Shown: in pieces, positions 9,345 to 18,464 of the stretch
Numbering within the stretch: position 1 is the stretch's first letter
Layout of the letters: each line of letters starts with the position of its first letter
Assembly (NCBI GenBank): GCA_036405135.1
Contig: DASWYF010000009.1
Coordinates: 91,809 to 155,808, forward strand
Length of the DNA: 64,000 nt
Origin: Verrucomicrobiia bacterium
GTDB lineage: Bacteria > Verrucomicrobiota > Verrucomicrobiia > Limisphaerales > JAEYXS01
Direction: 5' to 3'
Made by a program: the position numbers and the translations under genes
Notes under the pieces: generated by a model
Databases searched by the model: none
Seen by the model: only the letters and a program-made list of their open reading frames with translations
Told to the model about the DNA's origin: nothing

Positions 9345-10361
9345 TTATTTCTTCTCCTTCGCATACTCCGCATAAGCCGCCTCGATACCCGCCGCCTTCG
9401 GCTCACCCTTGTGCAGGATAATCCGATGCCGCAGCACCAGCTTCTCACCCGACTTCAAAGTGATCGTCCCATCCGGCGCATCCTTATCGAGATTCTTCGT
9501 GCCGAACGGATTCGCCGTCAGCAAACCATACGTGCGCACATGCCACGGTGTCGGATGACGGAAACTGGACGGATGATTCAGCATCGTGATGCCCACCATC
9601 TCACCTTCCAGCGGCCCATAGTAAGAACACCAAGTAGCACGTGTGCCCCACGCATCCTTGTCCACCTTGCCCTCGCTCGTAAGGATCTTGCCCCCCATCT
9701 TCTTGTCCACGGACATCACTGTGGGAACACGCACACTGAAACCCGCATCCTTCGCATCTTCCAACGTCACATCGCCAGCAGACGCCTTGAACTCGATGTC
9801 ACAATCGATGATGTGATTGCCCTTCTCCACCCGGAAGGTATAGCGGCGTTCATCTTCCATCAGTTTCTTACCCTTCACATCGAAGTAATCATTCACGCTC
9901 ACGATGATCGCCTTGTCAGGGTAAACGCCCGTCTCCTTGAACTCGCGATGCTTCGTGCTGCCCATCCGCAGGCCGCGCGCCTTCATGGATTCGCTCTTGG
10001 TGCCTTCCACACTCTTCGGCTCATGCCATGTGTCAGCGCCACTCACACCCTCATGCCCGAACCAGATGCCGCGATGATGAGGATGATCCTGCTGCTCGGT
10101 CTTGATATCATCCATCGGATACGCGCGGGTCATAGGCTGCCCCGTCGGCCCCATCACCGGCCAGAAGTAGGGCTTGTTGGAATCACCTTTGAAAACGTAT
10201 TTCGTGAACAGCTTGCCATCATGCTTGATGGTCACCAATCCATCGGTCTTCTCGATAGAAAAACCTTTGGACTTGTCAGCGGCTGCCAGTGGCAGGGCCA
10301 TTCCGGCCAAAAGAAGCAAACAGGCGGCGCGGCGGGAAATTTTCGTCAGATAAATACTCAT
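9345..10361 (-). CDS. DUF6807 (PmoA-like) exported protein
   Basis: A 338-residue protein with an N-terminal signal peptide (RRAACLLLLAGMALPLAAA). The body has the conserved DHPHHRGIWFGHE block typical of the family annotated PmoA/DUF6807 in Planctomycetes and Verrucomicrobia. The name is misleading: it is not particulate methane monooxygenase. The fold is expected to be a beta-sandwich, and family members occur among secreted carbohydrate-utilisation genes. Other visible features are FKGDSNKPYFWPVMGP and HPSSFRHPTPWHVRTYG, rich in His and aromatic residues. It heads the two-gene unit with the SGNH hydrolase and is divergent from the DnaJ-like gene. Catalytic activity is unknown. Confidence 0.85.
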   Translation of the reverse strand: MSIYLTKISRRAACLLLLAGMALPLAAADKSKGFSIEKTDGLVTIKHDGKLFTKYVFKGDSNKPYFWPVMGPTGQPMTRAYPMDDIKTEQQDHPHHRGIWFGHEGVSGADTWHEPKSVEGTKSESMKARGLRMGSTKHREFKETGVYPDKAIIVSVNDYFDVKGKKLMEDERRYTFRVEKGNHIIDCDIEFKASAGDVTLEDAKDAGFSVRVPTVMSVDKKMGGKILTSEGKVDKDAWGTRATWCSYYGPLEGEMVGITMLNHPSSFRHPTPWHVRTYGLLTANPFGTKNLDKDAPDGTITLKSGEKLVLRHRIILHKGEPKAAGIEAAYAEYAKEKK

Positions 10362-10425
10362 GCGTGAGTGCTACAGATACAAAGCCAAGTCCCTTCCGTC
10401 ACGCAGAGAATTCACCCTGTTTTCG

Positions 10426-11208
10426 ATGTTCACTATTTCCGTTTCGCCCTTTCCGGGCTACCCTCTGGTCTTGCGCAATACTGAACCAGATCACTACGCC
10501 ATCCTCGGTCTCGACCGCAAATGCACGGAAGACCAGATCCGCGCCGCCTACCGCATCCTCGCCAAGCGTTTTCACCCAGATGTGAACCAAGGCTCTGCCG
10601 ATGCCATGGAGCGCACCCAGGCTATCAACGCCGCCTACGAAACGCTAAGCGACCCCGAGAAACGCAGTGCTTACGATCAAGACCGCGAATCGCGCAAGGC
10701 GGAGAAATCCAAGAGCCCCAACCGTTCAGGCAAGGCCGATCGCAACATCAATCAGGATGTACATCTGAAGATCGAGGAATTCCTGCGGGGCACTACCCTA
10801 GATGTGAAGGTGAACGATCCAGGCAACCCAGAAGGCCCAGAGTCCTACGAACTCATTGTCCCGCCTGAAACCGCTCCTGGCTCACGCTTCAAAGTGCCAC
10901 GCGATGGCGGCGGTTTCGTCATCGTCCGCGCTAAAGCCCAGCCTGGCTTCCGCTTCAAAGTGCGCGGCTCCGATCTTCGTTGCGACCTGAAGATAACAGC
11001 TAAGCGAGCTGCTCAAGGAGGCTCGGAAATCTTGGCAGGCGCTAATGGCACCATGGTGCGCGTGCCCATCCCCGCTGGCATCGCTCGCGGTGAGACCATC
11101 CGCATCTCCGGTGAAGGTATGCCAAAACCCCGTGGCAATCGCGGCGACCTCCTCGTCCGCATCATGTATCGCCCGGAGGTGAAGATCACCCGTGCTGGAC
11201 GGCGCTAA
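10426..11208 (+). CDS. DnaJ-like J-domain co-chaperone (CbpA type)
   Basis: A 260-residue Hsp40. The J-domain occupies about residues 20-85, with DHYAILGL and the Hsp70-activating HPD at His50-Asp52. It is followed by a short basic linker and a DnaJ C-terminal substrate-binding region (DVHLKIEEFLRG, then GKADRN upstream). It lacks the zinc-finger Cys repeats of full DnaJ, so it is type II/CbpA-like. The frame is open from 10360, but that would overlap the divergent DUF6807 start, so 10426 is preferred; the N-terminus remains uncertain because no good ribosome binding site is visible. It may partner the Hsp70 at 835-2745 or another chaperone. Convergent with the metallopeptidase gene. Confidence 0.88.
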   Translation: MFTISVSPFPGYPLVLRNTEPDHYAILGLDRKCTEDQIRAAYRILAKRFHPDVNQGSADAMERTQAINAAYETLSDPEKRSAYDQDRESRKAEKSKSPNRSGKADRNINQDVHLKIEEFLRGTTLDVKVNDPGNPEGPESYELIVPPETAPGSRFKVPRDGGGFVIVRAKAQPGFRFKVRGSDLRCDLKITAKRAAQGGSEILAGANGTMVRVPIPAGIARGETIRISGEGMPKPRGNRGDLLVRIMYRPEVKITRAGRR

Positions 11209-11216
11209 GCTCAACT

Positions 11217-12593
11217 CTACTGAGCTTCAGTCTTGCCCGCCTTTTCCAGACGGGCAGCATTGGCTTTCTTCCACTCCTCACCGAGTTCTTGCACTGATTT
11301 TCCCGTCAGCGTTTGCCAAGTCTGTTCGGTATACTCACCACGCCTTGCTGCTGCATTCAATTTGAGAACAACATCTTTGCCGTAGTTCGCCGTCACCCAG
11401 TTCAGGAAATTCCCCGTGATGCGATAGCTGGCATCATACTTCACGGAATCGATATTACGCGCCGTGACCTCAGCTCCCTTCGTCTGCGGTTCATACAAGA
11501 ACCAGCGGATGTAATCTGGTATCCCCTCCACGATCCATCCCGGCACCCGATTCCCACCACGCACACGACCGTAGCTCTGGATGATATGCACCATCTCATG
11601 CACCACAGAGCCCAGTGCCTCACGCTTCAATTCTTTCCGGAACCACGTGCTGTTCAGATTGATCTGGCCGCCACCCGCCGAAGCTGGCAAGCCGCCGATA
11701 TCATTGCGGAACTTCAACGTCACCTTGGCTGGCGCAGTAAATCCTTCACTTGGGAGCATCGTCACCAGCTTCGGATACCATTCGATGACTACCGGCTTCA
11801 GCTCCTTCTCCGCCCACTCAGCCAGATCAGGCGCTGCCGTCACATCCAGCAGGAATTGATACTTCCCTTCCGCGGCAGTGAACTCCTTCACGATCTTTGG
11901 CCCCACTGGCACCACCGAACTCGTCGGAGCTGGCCCCTTCGCATCGATGACATCGATCTCGCTGAAAAACGTGTTCCCGAAAGCATCACGATCTTCCGTG
12001 CGGGAAATCTCAAACAGCAGATGGCGATGATCACCTAACACCTCGCCCTTGCTGTCACTGATCGCCACCGCGTATTGCCCTCCACCATCACCGTCCTTGG
12101 GCCGCGTATCCACGCTCGCAATCAATTTCCAACCACACGATTCCGGTGATACTCCCTTTCTAGGAGCCGCTTCAAATCCCTGCCCCTCGCCACTGGCACC
12201 ATAAACCTTATAAACCTGCGGACCACGCGTCCCCGCATGCCATGAGTAGGAATTAATCTGTTTGACGGAAACACTTCGGCCCAAATCAACAGAGATTCTG
12301 CCGCCATCTATTCCCGCTCGAAAAAAGAAGTTCGCACCCGGCTGATCTTCACCCGTTGGCACCTTGCCATCATGTAAGACCGCCAGTTCACCACCGTTGC
12401 GATCCCGCTCGCCATCCACGATGACAAACTTCGCCTCTGTCGCCGCATCATTGTTTGCGGGCAGTGGCACCCTCTTGAACGTGAAGCCCGCTCCAGATGC
12501 ATCATGCTCGAACACCACTTTCGGTTCAGCTGATAAAGACAACGAACCGGCGAGCAAACCAATACCCGTTAAAAGATAACGCAGCGAAATCAT
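11217..12593 (-). CDS. exported BSP-family (basic secretory protein) metallopeptidase-like protein
   Basis: A 458-residue exported protein. After a signal peptide (residues 1-22, ending LSLSA) comes a discoidin-like segment (residues 40-210) with ISVDLGRSVSVKQINSYSWH. Next is a basic-secretory-protein peptidase domain, with the zinc motif VVHEMVHIIQSYG and PGWIVEGIPDYIRWF downstream, as in plant BSP proteins. HEMVH supplies the two His ligands and the catalytic Glu. It is 8 bases downstream of the GH18 gene on the same strand, so the two are probably co-transcribed. The likely role is extracellular protein breakdown; substrate specificity is unknown. The domain pairing is inferred from motifs only. 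Confidence 0.82.
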   Translation of the reverse strand: MISLRYLLTGIGLLAGSLSLSAEPKVVFEHDASGAGFTFKRVPLPANNDAATEAKFVIVDGERDRNGGELAVLHDGKVPTGEDQPGANFFFRAGIDGGRISVDLGRSVSVKQINSYSWHAGTRGPQVYKVYGASGEGQGFEAAPRKGVSPESCGWKLIASVDTRPKDGDGGGQYAVAISDSKGEVLGDHRHLLFEISRTEDRDAFGNTFFSEIDVIDAKGPAPTSSVVPVGPKIVKEFTAAEGKYQFLLDVTAAPDLAEWAEKELKPVVIEWYPKLVTMLPSEGFTAPAKVTLKFRNDIGGLPASAGGGQINLNSTWFRKELKREALGSVVHEMVHIIQSYGRVRGGNRVPGWIVEGIPDYIRWFLYEPQTKGAEVTARNIDSVKYDASYRITGNFLNWVTANYGKDVVLKLNAAARRGEYTEQTWQTLTGKSVQELGEEWKKANAARLEKAGKTEAQ

Positions 12594-12601
12594 ATAAACG
12601 C

Positions 12602-13597
12602 CTAAGGCTTCACATCCTGCTTCACCGTTTTCTTCCCCTTCAGCGTTTCATCGATGGCCGAGAGCAGTGAGTTCTCCCCTTTCACATCATTATCCAGCGA
12701 CCAAATCATGATGCCACCCAAGCCCTCATCCACCACGTACTGCGTCTTCGCCTTGATCGTCGGGATGCCGTTATACCAAATCGTGCTGCCGATCTGATCC
12801 ACCTTTTCTGCGCCCGGATACTTCTTCAGAATGTCGTTATAAGCGTAGGAAGATTTGCTGAATGCTTCACCGAAGCCATAGCCGTAGAACGGCACGCCCA
12901 GCACCGCCTTCGATTTCGGCAATCCCTTATCCAGCCAGAACTTCACATTGTTCTTCGCGAATTCCATCGAGGAATGCTGGCCAGGCGCATTGGGATTCCA
13001 CGTTCCTGCTCCGTCATACGCCATGATGTTCACGAAATCGAAATGCTTCAGCGTCTCGTCCTTCACCTTATTGCCGCCGTATCCTTTGGAGAGCGCAGAG
13101 GTCAGCAGCTTGCCCTTCGGCTTCAACTCCTTCGCCAGATCCTCGATGAACGCACCGTAATCCTGATTGATGGAAGGCCCCTCGATATCCACATCCAAGC
13201 CATCATAGCCATGTGTCTCCACATACTCGGCCAGCTTCTTCGTGAACATCGCCCGTTTACTGTCCGAGATAAGATCGAAATAACGGGCCAGCAACGCCTT
13301 GTTCCCCGAGGCCGCACCACCACCGATGGAGATCAGCACCTTGACCTTGTTCTCCTTCGCTTTCTTGATCAGCACCTCGTTCCGCTTGCTGGCTGAAAGA
13401 TTCCCCTCCGCATCTTTGGGATTCTCAAACGCGATATTGATATGCGTAATCTTCCCGTATTCGATCGACTCGGAGAACGTGTTCAGATCCACCCAGTTCG
13501 GCACATAGGCAACGACGCGGTTCTCCGCCCTTGCTGTCAGAACGCATAAGACAAGCGCTAGAAACATCTGCCCCGTGAACCGCAAATGAGTGAACAT
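12602..13597 (-). CDS. exported GH18 glycosidase (chitinase-like)
   Basis: A 331-residue glycoside hydrolase family 18 protein with a signal peptide cut near TARA-EN. The TIM-barrel hallmarks are clear: VVAYVPNW (strand 1), VKVLISIGGG (strand 3) and the catalytic signature YDGLDVDIE at 131-139, with Glu139 as acid and Asp137/Asp135 as the assisting carboxylates. NIMAYDG and the final GIMIWSLDND complete the fold. GH18 enzymes act on chitin or other N-acetylglucosamine polymers through substrate-assisted catalysis. With no carbohydrate-binding module and this length, it is a single-domain enzyme. Followed by the BSP-type peptidase gene, apparently in one transcript. Confidence 0.93.
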   Translation of the reverse strand: MFTHLRFTGQMFLALVLCVLTARAENRVVAYVPNWVDLNTFSESIEYGKITHINIAFENPKDAEGNLSASKRNEVLIKKAKENKVKVLISIGGGAASGNKALLARYFDLISDSKRAMFTKKLAEYVETHGYDGLDVDIEGPSINQDYGAFIEDLAKELKPKGKLLTSALSKGYGGNKVKDETLKHFDFVNIMAYDGAGTWNPNAPGQHSSMEFAKNNVKFWLDKGLPKSKAVLGVPFYGYGFGEAFSKSSYAYNDILKKYPGAEKVDQIGSTIWYNGIPTIKAKTQYVVDEGLGGIMIWSLDNDVKGENSLLSAIDETLKGKKTVKQDVKP

Positions 13598-13646
13598 GGG
13601 CCAACCCTAAGGCTCGCCGCTCGCAGTCTTCAACTCTGAAAACTCC

Positions 13647-15932
13647 TCACTTCTTGAACACAACCTTCAATGCATTCACCAGTTTGTCCTGCGTGAAAGG
13701 CTTCTCGAGAATCGAACTGACTCCCAGCGCCTTGAATTCCTTGGCCTCTCGCTCGTCCAGCCGTCCGCTCGCTACGATGATGCCCACATCCGGCAGCATG
13801 CGTTTGAGAGCGCGCACAAAGGAAAGACCATCCATGTGCGGCATGTGCAGATCAGTAAGCACGGCACGAAGCTCATTGCGCTTTTCCGCCACCTGGATAA
13901 GTGCCTCCGTGCCATCCGACGCGGTAAGCACATTGAAATTCAGCGATGTCAGCACCGCACGCGCCGCCTGTCTCACGCTGGGTTCATCATCAGCCACCAG
14001 GATCGTTTCGCCATTACCACGGAATCCATCAATCGTTCTATCCCCGTTCGTTGCGACTGATTCTTCACCATGCGCAGGCAGATAGACAGTGAATGTTGTT
14101 CCCTCAGATGGCACTGAGTAAACCCGGACGAAACCTCCATGACTCTTCACGATGCCGATCACCGTGGAAAGCCCCAAGCCCGTCCCCTTGTCCGGTCCCT
14201 TCGTGCTGAAGAACGGCTCGAATATCCGCTCGATGATCTCCGGCGGAATGCCCGTGCCGGTATCAGTTACTCGCCACACCACATAACTGCCGGGTTTAGC
14301 TTCTGGCACTGATGCAGCGTAGGCTACATCCAGCTCCACATTCTCCGCTTCCAGCGTCAGCGTGCCGCCATTCGGCATCGCATCCCGGGCATTCACGCAC
14401 AGATTGAGCAGCACCTGATGGAGCTGCGTAGAGTCCCCCAGAATGGTTTTGAGATCCTTTGGAAACAATGCCTGCGTGCGGATGTTTTTCGGGAACGTTC
14501 CTTTGACAATCTTTTCCATCTCCTTTAGCAGATGTAGTGGCTGGATCAACAGGCGTGCGCCTTCCACTCCCTTCGCAAACGTCAGAAGCTGACGCACCAT
14601 CTCGGCACCGCGCTTTGCGCTCACCTCCACCATGTCGATCATGTCGGATGAGCCCGGATACTCCATCTTCATCAGCTCCACGCTCATGAGAATAGGAGCC
14701 AGCGCGTTGTTCAGATCATGCGCCACGCCTCCCGCCAAAGTGCCGATGCTTTCCAATCTTTGGGTACGCAGCATCTGTCCTTCCGCGCGTTTTTTTTCAG
14801 TGATGTCTTTTGCTGTCCCGCCGATGCGGATGATCGCACCGCTAGAGTTCCGGATTGGAGTTCCGCTAGCCAGCACAAGGCTGGTGGAGCGATCCGGTTT
14901 GATGATGCGATACTCGGAATCGAATCGTGGCGTTGTCCCTAAAATGCAATCTTTCCACGCCTGCCGGACTTGAGGCTGGTCCTCCACATGGATGGATTCC
15001 ATCCAGATATCTGGGTTCTGATAAATGTGGTCTGGTTTGAATCCCAGCACTTTTTCCGATGCCGGACTGATATAAGTAAGAACCTGAGGATTCAGGCTGA
15101 CAAACCAGAAGACTTCCCCGCTCTGCTCCGCAAGCTGTCTAAATCGTTCTTCACTCTCCGTCATCGCCTGCACAGCACGCACTTTCTCTGTGATGTCGGT
15201 ATTGATGATGAGGACGGACTTGGGCCGGCCATGCTGATCATATAACAGATTGCGACGGCTCTCCACAATGATCTCCTTGCCATCCCGCGTGGACTGGCTC
15301 AACTCGCCCATCCACTCACCTTTTTCCAGAAGCAACCGATACGCTTCTTCCCGCCGACGTGAGTTGTCCGTGGAAAAAAGTTCATCCGCACGTTTGCCGA
15401 TGGCCTCTTCTGCCGTCCAGCCGTAGATGCGCTCCGCCCCTTTGTTCCAATAGACGATGCGTTGATCCAGATCGCGCACGTAGATCGCGTCCTGCGCCTT
15501 ATCCAGCAAGGCGGCCTGTTCATGCATCCGCTCTTCGGCCAAGTGCCGCTTGAGCATACCGTCTGCTTCGGATAACGCGCGGTTCACCGCTGCCGGCAAA
15601 CGGTCAAGGCTGCCCTTCAACAAATAATCCGTAGCTCCATGCTGCAGACATTTCACCGCATCTTCTTCACCGATGGAACCGGAGATCAGCAAGACAGGGA
15701 TGATCGGATGCTTTTTCCGGACGAGCTTCAGTGCAGATATCCCGTCATAATCAGGAATATTGTAGTCACAAAGGACAACCTGAAAATTTTCCCTCTCCAA
15801 GGCGGACTCAAATCCTTGGCGAGTGTTCACATGGGTGATGTCGCAGTTCAATCCGTTCGTTTGCAGCTTGCGCTGGATCAACTTGGCGTCGATCGGACTG
15901 TCTTCCAGATGCAGTATGCGGATGATGCTCAT
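13647..15932 (-). CDS. hybrid histidine kinase, REC-PAS-PAS-HisKA-HATPase-REC
   Basis: A 761-residue cytoplasmic sensor kinase without membrane helices. An N-terminal receiver (phospho-acceptor Asp56 in CDYNIPDYDG) is followed by two PAS domains (about 140-255 and 262-380). Next come the phospho-acceptor helix with GGVAHDLNN (His405) and the ATPase domain, with NLCVNARDAM, DTGTGIP and GTGLGLS. A second receiver at the C-terminus carries TDLHMPHMDG. The start at 15932 (MSIIRILHLEDS) fits the receiver; the open frame extends 10 codons further. Having receivers at both ends suggests a phosphorelay node controlled by another kinase and passing phosphate onward. No transcriptional regulator adjoins it, so the output is unknown. 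Confidence 0.93.
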   Translation of the reverse strand: MSIIRILHLEDSPIDAKLIQRKLQTNGLNCDITHVNTRQGFESALERENFQVVLCDYNIPDYDGISALKLVRKKHPIIPVLLISGSIGEEDAVKCLQHGATDYLLKGSLDRLPAAVNRALSEADGMLKRHLAEERMHEQAALLDKAQDAIYVRDLDQRIVYWNKGAERIYGWTAEEAIGKRADELFSTDNSRRREEAYRLLLEKGEWMGELSQSTRDGKEIIVESRRNLLYDQHGRPKSVLIINTDITEKVRAVQAMTESEERFRQLAEQSGEVFWFVSLNPQVLTYISPASEKVLGFKPDHIYQNPDIWMESIHVEDQPQVRQAWKDCILGTTPRFDSEYRIIKPDRSTSLVLASGTPIRNSSGAIIRIGGTAKDITEKKRAEGQMLRTQRLESIGTLAGGVAHDLNNALAPILMSVELMKMEYPGSSDMIDMVEVSAKRGAEMVRQLLTFAKGVEGARLLIQPLHLLKEMEKIVKGTFPKNIRTQALFPKDLKTILGDSTQLHQVLLNLCVNARDAMPNGGTLTLEAENVELDVAYAASVPEAKPGSYVVWRVTDTGTGIPPEIIERIFEPFFSTKGPDKGTGLGLSTVIGIVKSHGGFVRVYSVPSEGTTFTVYLPAHGEESVATNGDRTIDGFRGNGETILVADDEPSVRQAARAVLTSLNFNVLTASDGTEALIQVAEKRNELRAVLTDLHMPHMDGLSFVRALKRMLPDVGIIVASGRLDEREAKEFKALGVSSILEKPFTQDKLVNALKVVFKK

Positions 15933-16327
15933 GATGCTGTCAGGTTGAGGATTGAAAAACAAACAGCCTCTGTTTCTTCGACTCGAAGATTTCCCGAAAA
16001 GTGTACTTGGCGATACGTCATAACGTCTCCGAAAGTGTACAAAATACCTCTACGCCCTCCCTGTGATACCATTGATTCTGCTGCCCCTTTATTACCAATC
16101 AAGATTAAACAAGTTCCTTGCTAAAAAATATTATGACATACGAACACCCCACGAATAGCTAGACAAAAGTTATACAGCAGTAATTACTCACTCGCACGTT
16201 TCGTCATCGTCACTTGCAGATATTCATGACGATGTGCTTTGCGCCCACACCATTGTCAATTTTCATCTGCCTTTGGACAAAATGCACATTGTGCCGCACC
16301 TCACACCCCGTCTACTGTGGCACCTTT
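15933..16327. promoter_or_regulatory. divergent intergenic region with a direct repeat
   Basis: About 400 bases between the divergently transcribed kinase and yjdM genes. GAAAAGTGTAC at 15996-16006 recurs as GAAAGTGTAC at 16031-16040, starts 35 bases apart, upstream of the kinase. This could be a tandem operator, but it is short enough to be chance. The yjdM side is AT-rich and presumably promoter-bearing. Nothing else was recognised. Confidence 0.3.
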
Positions 16328-16669
16328 ATGAGCAAACCCGCTTGCCCGATGTGTACGATGGATGATGTTTTGGAACACGCAGACAAATACGAATGCGTGA
16401 CCTGTGGTCATGAATGGGAACGGGAAGCGCAGGCCGAAGCTCCGAGCGGTCCTCGCGTAGTAAAGGATGCCCACGGCAATATCTTGGCTGACGGCGACCA
16501 AGTCATCCTCATCAAAGACCTGAAGCTCGGTGGCGGCAATCAGGTGCTCAAAGGCGGCTCAAAATCTAAAGCCATCCGTCTGGTAGATGGCGACCATGAA
16601 ATCTCCTGCAAAGTGGACGGCATCACCGTGGGATTAAAAGCGTGCTTCGTGAAGAAAGTGCAGGAGTAA
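16328..16669 (+). CDS. yjdM: YjdM/PhnA-family zinc-ribbon protein
   Basis: A 113-residue protein matching the small YjdM (old name PhnA) family. An N-terminal zinc ribbon has CPMC (Cys6, Cys9) and CVTCG (Cys23, Cys26). The conserved SH3-like body follows: VKDAHGNILADGDQVILIKDLKLG and the C-terminal GLKACFVKKV. Despite the historic name it is not phosphonoacetate hydrolase; its function is not established. The frame is open from 16214, but homologues start near the zinc ribbon, so the ATG at 16328 is chosen. It is separated from the convergent gene by a strong hairpin. Confidence 0.92.
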   Translation: MSKPACPMCTMDDVLEHADKYECVTCGHEWEREAQAEAPSGPRVVKDAHGNILADGDQVILIKDLKLGGGNQVLKGGSKSKAIRLVDGDHEISCKVDGITVGLKACFVKKVQE

Positions 16670-16680
16670 GAATGAAGAAA

Positions 16681-16707
16681 AACCCAAGGCCTCATCGGCC
16701 TTGGGTT
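16681..16707 (-). terminator. intrinsic terminator between convergent genes
   Basis: An 11-base perfect stem, AACCCAAGGCC at 16681-16691 with its complement at 16697-16707, and loop TCATC. Read on the minus strand it is followed by TTTCTT, so it mainly ends the gene at 16734-17480; it may also stop yjdM transcripts. Confidence 0.75.
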
Positions 16708-16733
16708 GATCTGAAAACTATTCGCAGGATGAA

Positions 16734-17480
16734 TCACTTCGCTGGTTCGGCATTCCACACCTTGATGTCATCGAACAAGCCGTCCTTGCCGCCCACGCCC
16801 AATTCGATCTTGGACTTCGTGGCATGACCGATGCCCGGTGACTTCAAGTAAGCCATCGGTTTGCCATCGATCAGCACGCGCATCTCGTCACCCACTGTCT
16901 CGACGGTCATCGTGTACCATTTGTTCTGCTCGATCTTCGCAGGATAGGTCACCTGCTTGCCCTTCATGAGCTTGGCGACTTCATCTTTCTTCGTCGGATC
17001 TTCTTTGAGCTTCTTGATGGCCAGATTCTGGCTGCCTTCACGCTCATCCATGATGGTCACGCCATTCGTGCGGACGATGGCGCGGCACAGGTGGCCGTAG
17101 TGCGCTTCGGTATATTTGCGGTCATCGAACTCCACATCCACCAAACCGGCTCCAGCCAGATTGATACGCACCTCGATCACGCTGTCCTTCGTCGGGATTT
17201 CCAGACCATAGACTGCGGCATGCGCGGTGATCTCCTTTTTGCCTTCGGATGCCGGGATCGTCTTATCACGCGTCTGCGTACCTTTCAGCACACCGTTCTC
17301 GAACTTAAACGTGTCCACGACCTTATGCCACGGCTTCGCCGGAGGATTGCTCTCCATGTTATCCGAGAAAAGCAGCTCCTTCTTCTTGGCGAGAGATTGA
17401 TTGGGAACTGGTGGCAGATCGGCAGCAAAAGCGGCTGAAGTGATGAGTGAAAGTGCAGCAAAGAGAATACGCGTCTTCAT
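16734..17480 (-). CDS. exported LamG/DUF1080-like protein
   Basis: A 248-residue exported protein with a clean signal peptide (MKTRILFAALSLITSAAFA). The body looks like a concanavalin A-like beta-sandwich: LLFSDNMESN near the N-terminus, WYTMTVETVGDEMRVLIDGKP in the second half, and the closing KIELGVGGKDGLFDDIKVWN. These are typical of LamG/DUF1080-related glycan-binding or hydrolysing proteins of Verrucomicrobia. A charged insertion, KKLKEDPTKKDEVAKLMKGK, lies near residue 160. No catalytic residues can be named. It is followed by a terminator and preceded by the PanB-like gene on the same strand (72-base gap). Confidence 0.7.
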   Translation of the reverse strand: MKTRILFAALSLITSAAFAADLPPVPNQSLAKKKELLFSDNMESNPPAKPWHKVVDTFKFENGVLKGTQTRDKTIPASEGKKEITAHAAVYGLEIPTKDSVIEVRINLAGAGLVDVEFDDRKYTEAHYGHLCRAIVRTNGVTIMDEREGSQNLAIKKLKEDPTKKDEVAKLMKGKQVTYPAKIEQNKWYTMTVETVGDEMRVLIDGKPMAYLKSPGIGHATKSKIELGVGGKDGLFDDIKVWNAEPAK

Positions 17481-17552
17481 AAATAATAGGGACGCTATGT
17501 ATCGTGGAACGACACTTCCCCTTTGGCAAGAGGCAAGTAAACGGCCTAAAAA

Positions 17553-18365
17553 TCACATCTTTTCGACGGATTGTACCAACTCATCTAGCAATTTCGCATC
17601 CATCTCCACCAGGTTGCTTCTCGCTGGGAAACGGCCCTCCTTCACATCCGCGATGTATTCCTGGAAAGCCGCGATGCGTTCCTGCTGCAAGCGGCGGTTC
17701 TCCGCGAGGAAATTGCGGTACGCCTTGGCATGACGCGGCAGACGTTCATCGTAGTCACCAAGGATATCATCGCTGAAAAGGAATTGCGTATCGCAACCAT
17801 CACCCGAGCCAAGTGACATGAGGAGGAGCTTGGTCTGCTTGGAGAGCCAGCTTGCGAGATTGTGCGGTACCAATTCCAACTCAGCGGCATAAGCGCCCGC
17901 GCTCTCCAGTTCCTTCATACGGCGATACAGTTCCTTCGCCTCATCCACGGTCTTGCCGATGGCGCGGTAGTTCGTCCACGTGACATGGCGCGGCACCATG
18001 CCGAGATGGCCCACGACCGGAATGCCCTCACGTGCCATGCCCTCAATGATGAACGGGCTGGCCGAGCAATAGACCGAGCTGGCCCCCATCTCCAATGCGC
18101 GAAAACCGATGCGGATCGCCTCCTCTTGCGTCGCCATCCCATGAGGCGTGGCGCAAGAAAGAAAGCTGTTTGGCGCGGCTGCCACGAGCTTCGGCAAACG
18201 CGCTTGCGATTCCGGCGAATCAAAGCTGCAGCTCATGAGATCCACGCCTGCCTGCTCAGCCGCCGTTGCTTCCTCAGGTGACTTCACATGGATATGTGTC
18301 AGGACGCATTTGCCCTTGAGCTGTTGCAGATCGTAAACGGTGTATTTCTTGCGTGGACGGAGCAT
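17553..18365 (-). CDS. divergent PanB-like (ketopantoate hydroxymethyltransferase family) protein
   Basis: A 270-residue TIM-barrel protein resembling 3-methyl-2-oxobutanoate hydroxymethyltransferase. GIPVVGHLGMVPRHV matches the PanB VCGHLGLTPQ block, ELELVPHNLA matches the block carrying the catalytic Glu, and GDGCDTQFLFSDDILG matches the GIGAG..DGQ...D block. However, the two aspartates that bind magnesium in PanB (in GDSLGM and ADLPF) fall on MSCSFDS and LSCATPHG here, so the metal site looks changed. It is therefore either a different C-C bond enzyme of the PEP-mutase/ICL superfamily or an unusual PanB. No panC or panD is nearby. Divergent from the SGNH-DUF1080 gene. Confidence 0.7.
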   Translation of the reverse strand: MLRPRKKYTVYDLQQLKGKCVLTHIHVKSPEEATAAEQAGVDLMSCSFDSPESQARLPKLVAAAPNSFLSCATPHGMATQEEAIRIGFRALEMGASSVYCSASPFIIEGMAREGIPVVGHLGMVPRHVTWTNYRAIGKTVDEAKELYRRMKELESAGAYAAELELVPHNLASWLSKQTKLLLMSLGSGDGCDTQFLFSDDILGDYDERLPRHAKAYRNFLAENRRLQQERIAAFQEYIADVKEGRFPARSNLVEMDAKLLDELVQSVEKM

Positions 18366-18464
18366 GGGGCAAAGCTATGCAACGCAATCGCAGAACTCAA
18401 CCGCGATTCATCACATCGCTATTGCCTCTCGCAGGTAAATCAGCAAACCATCTCGGCAACACAC

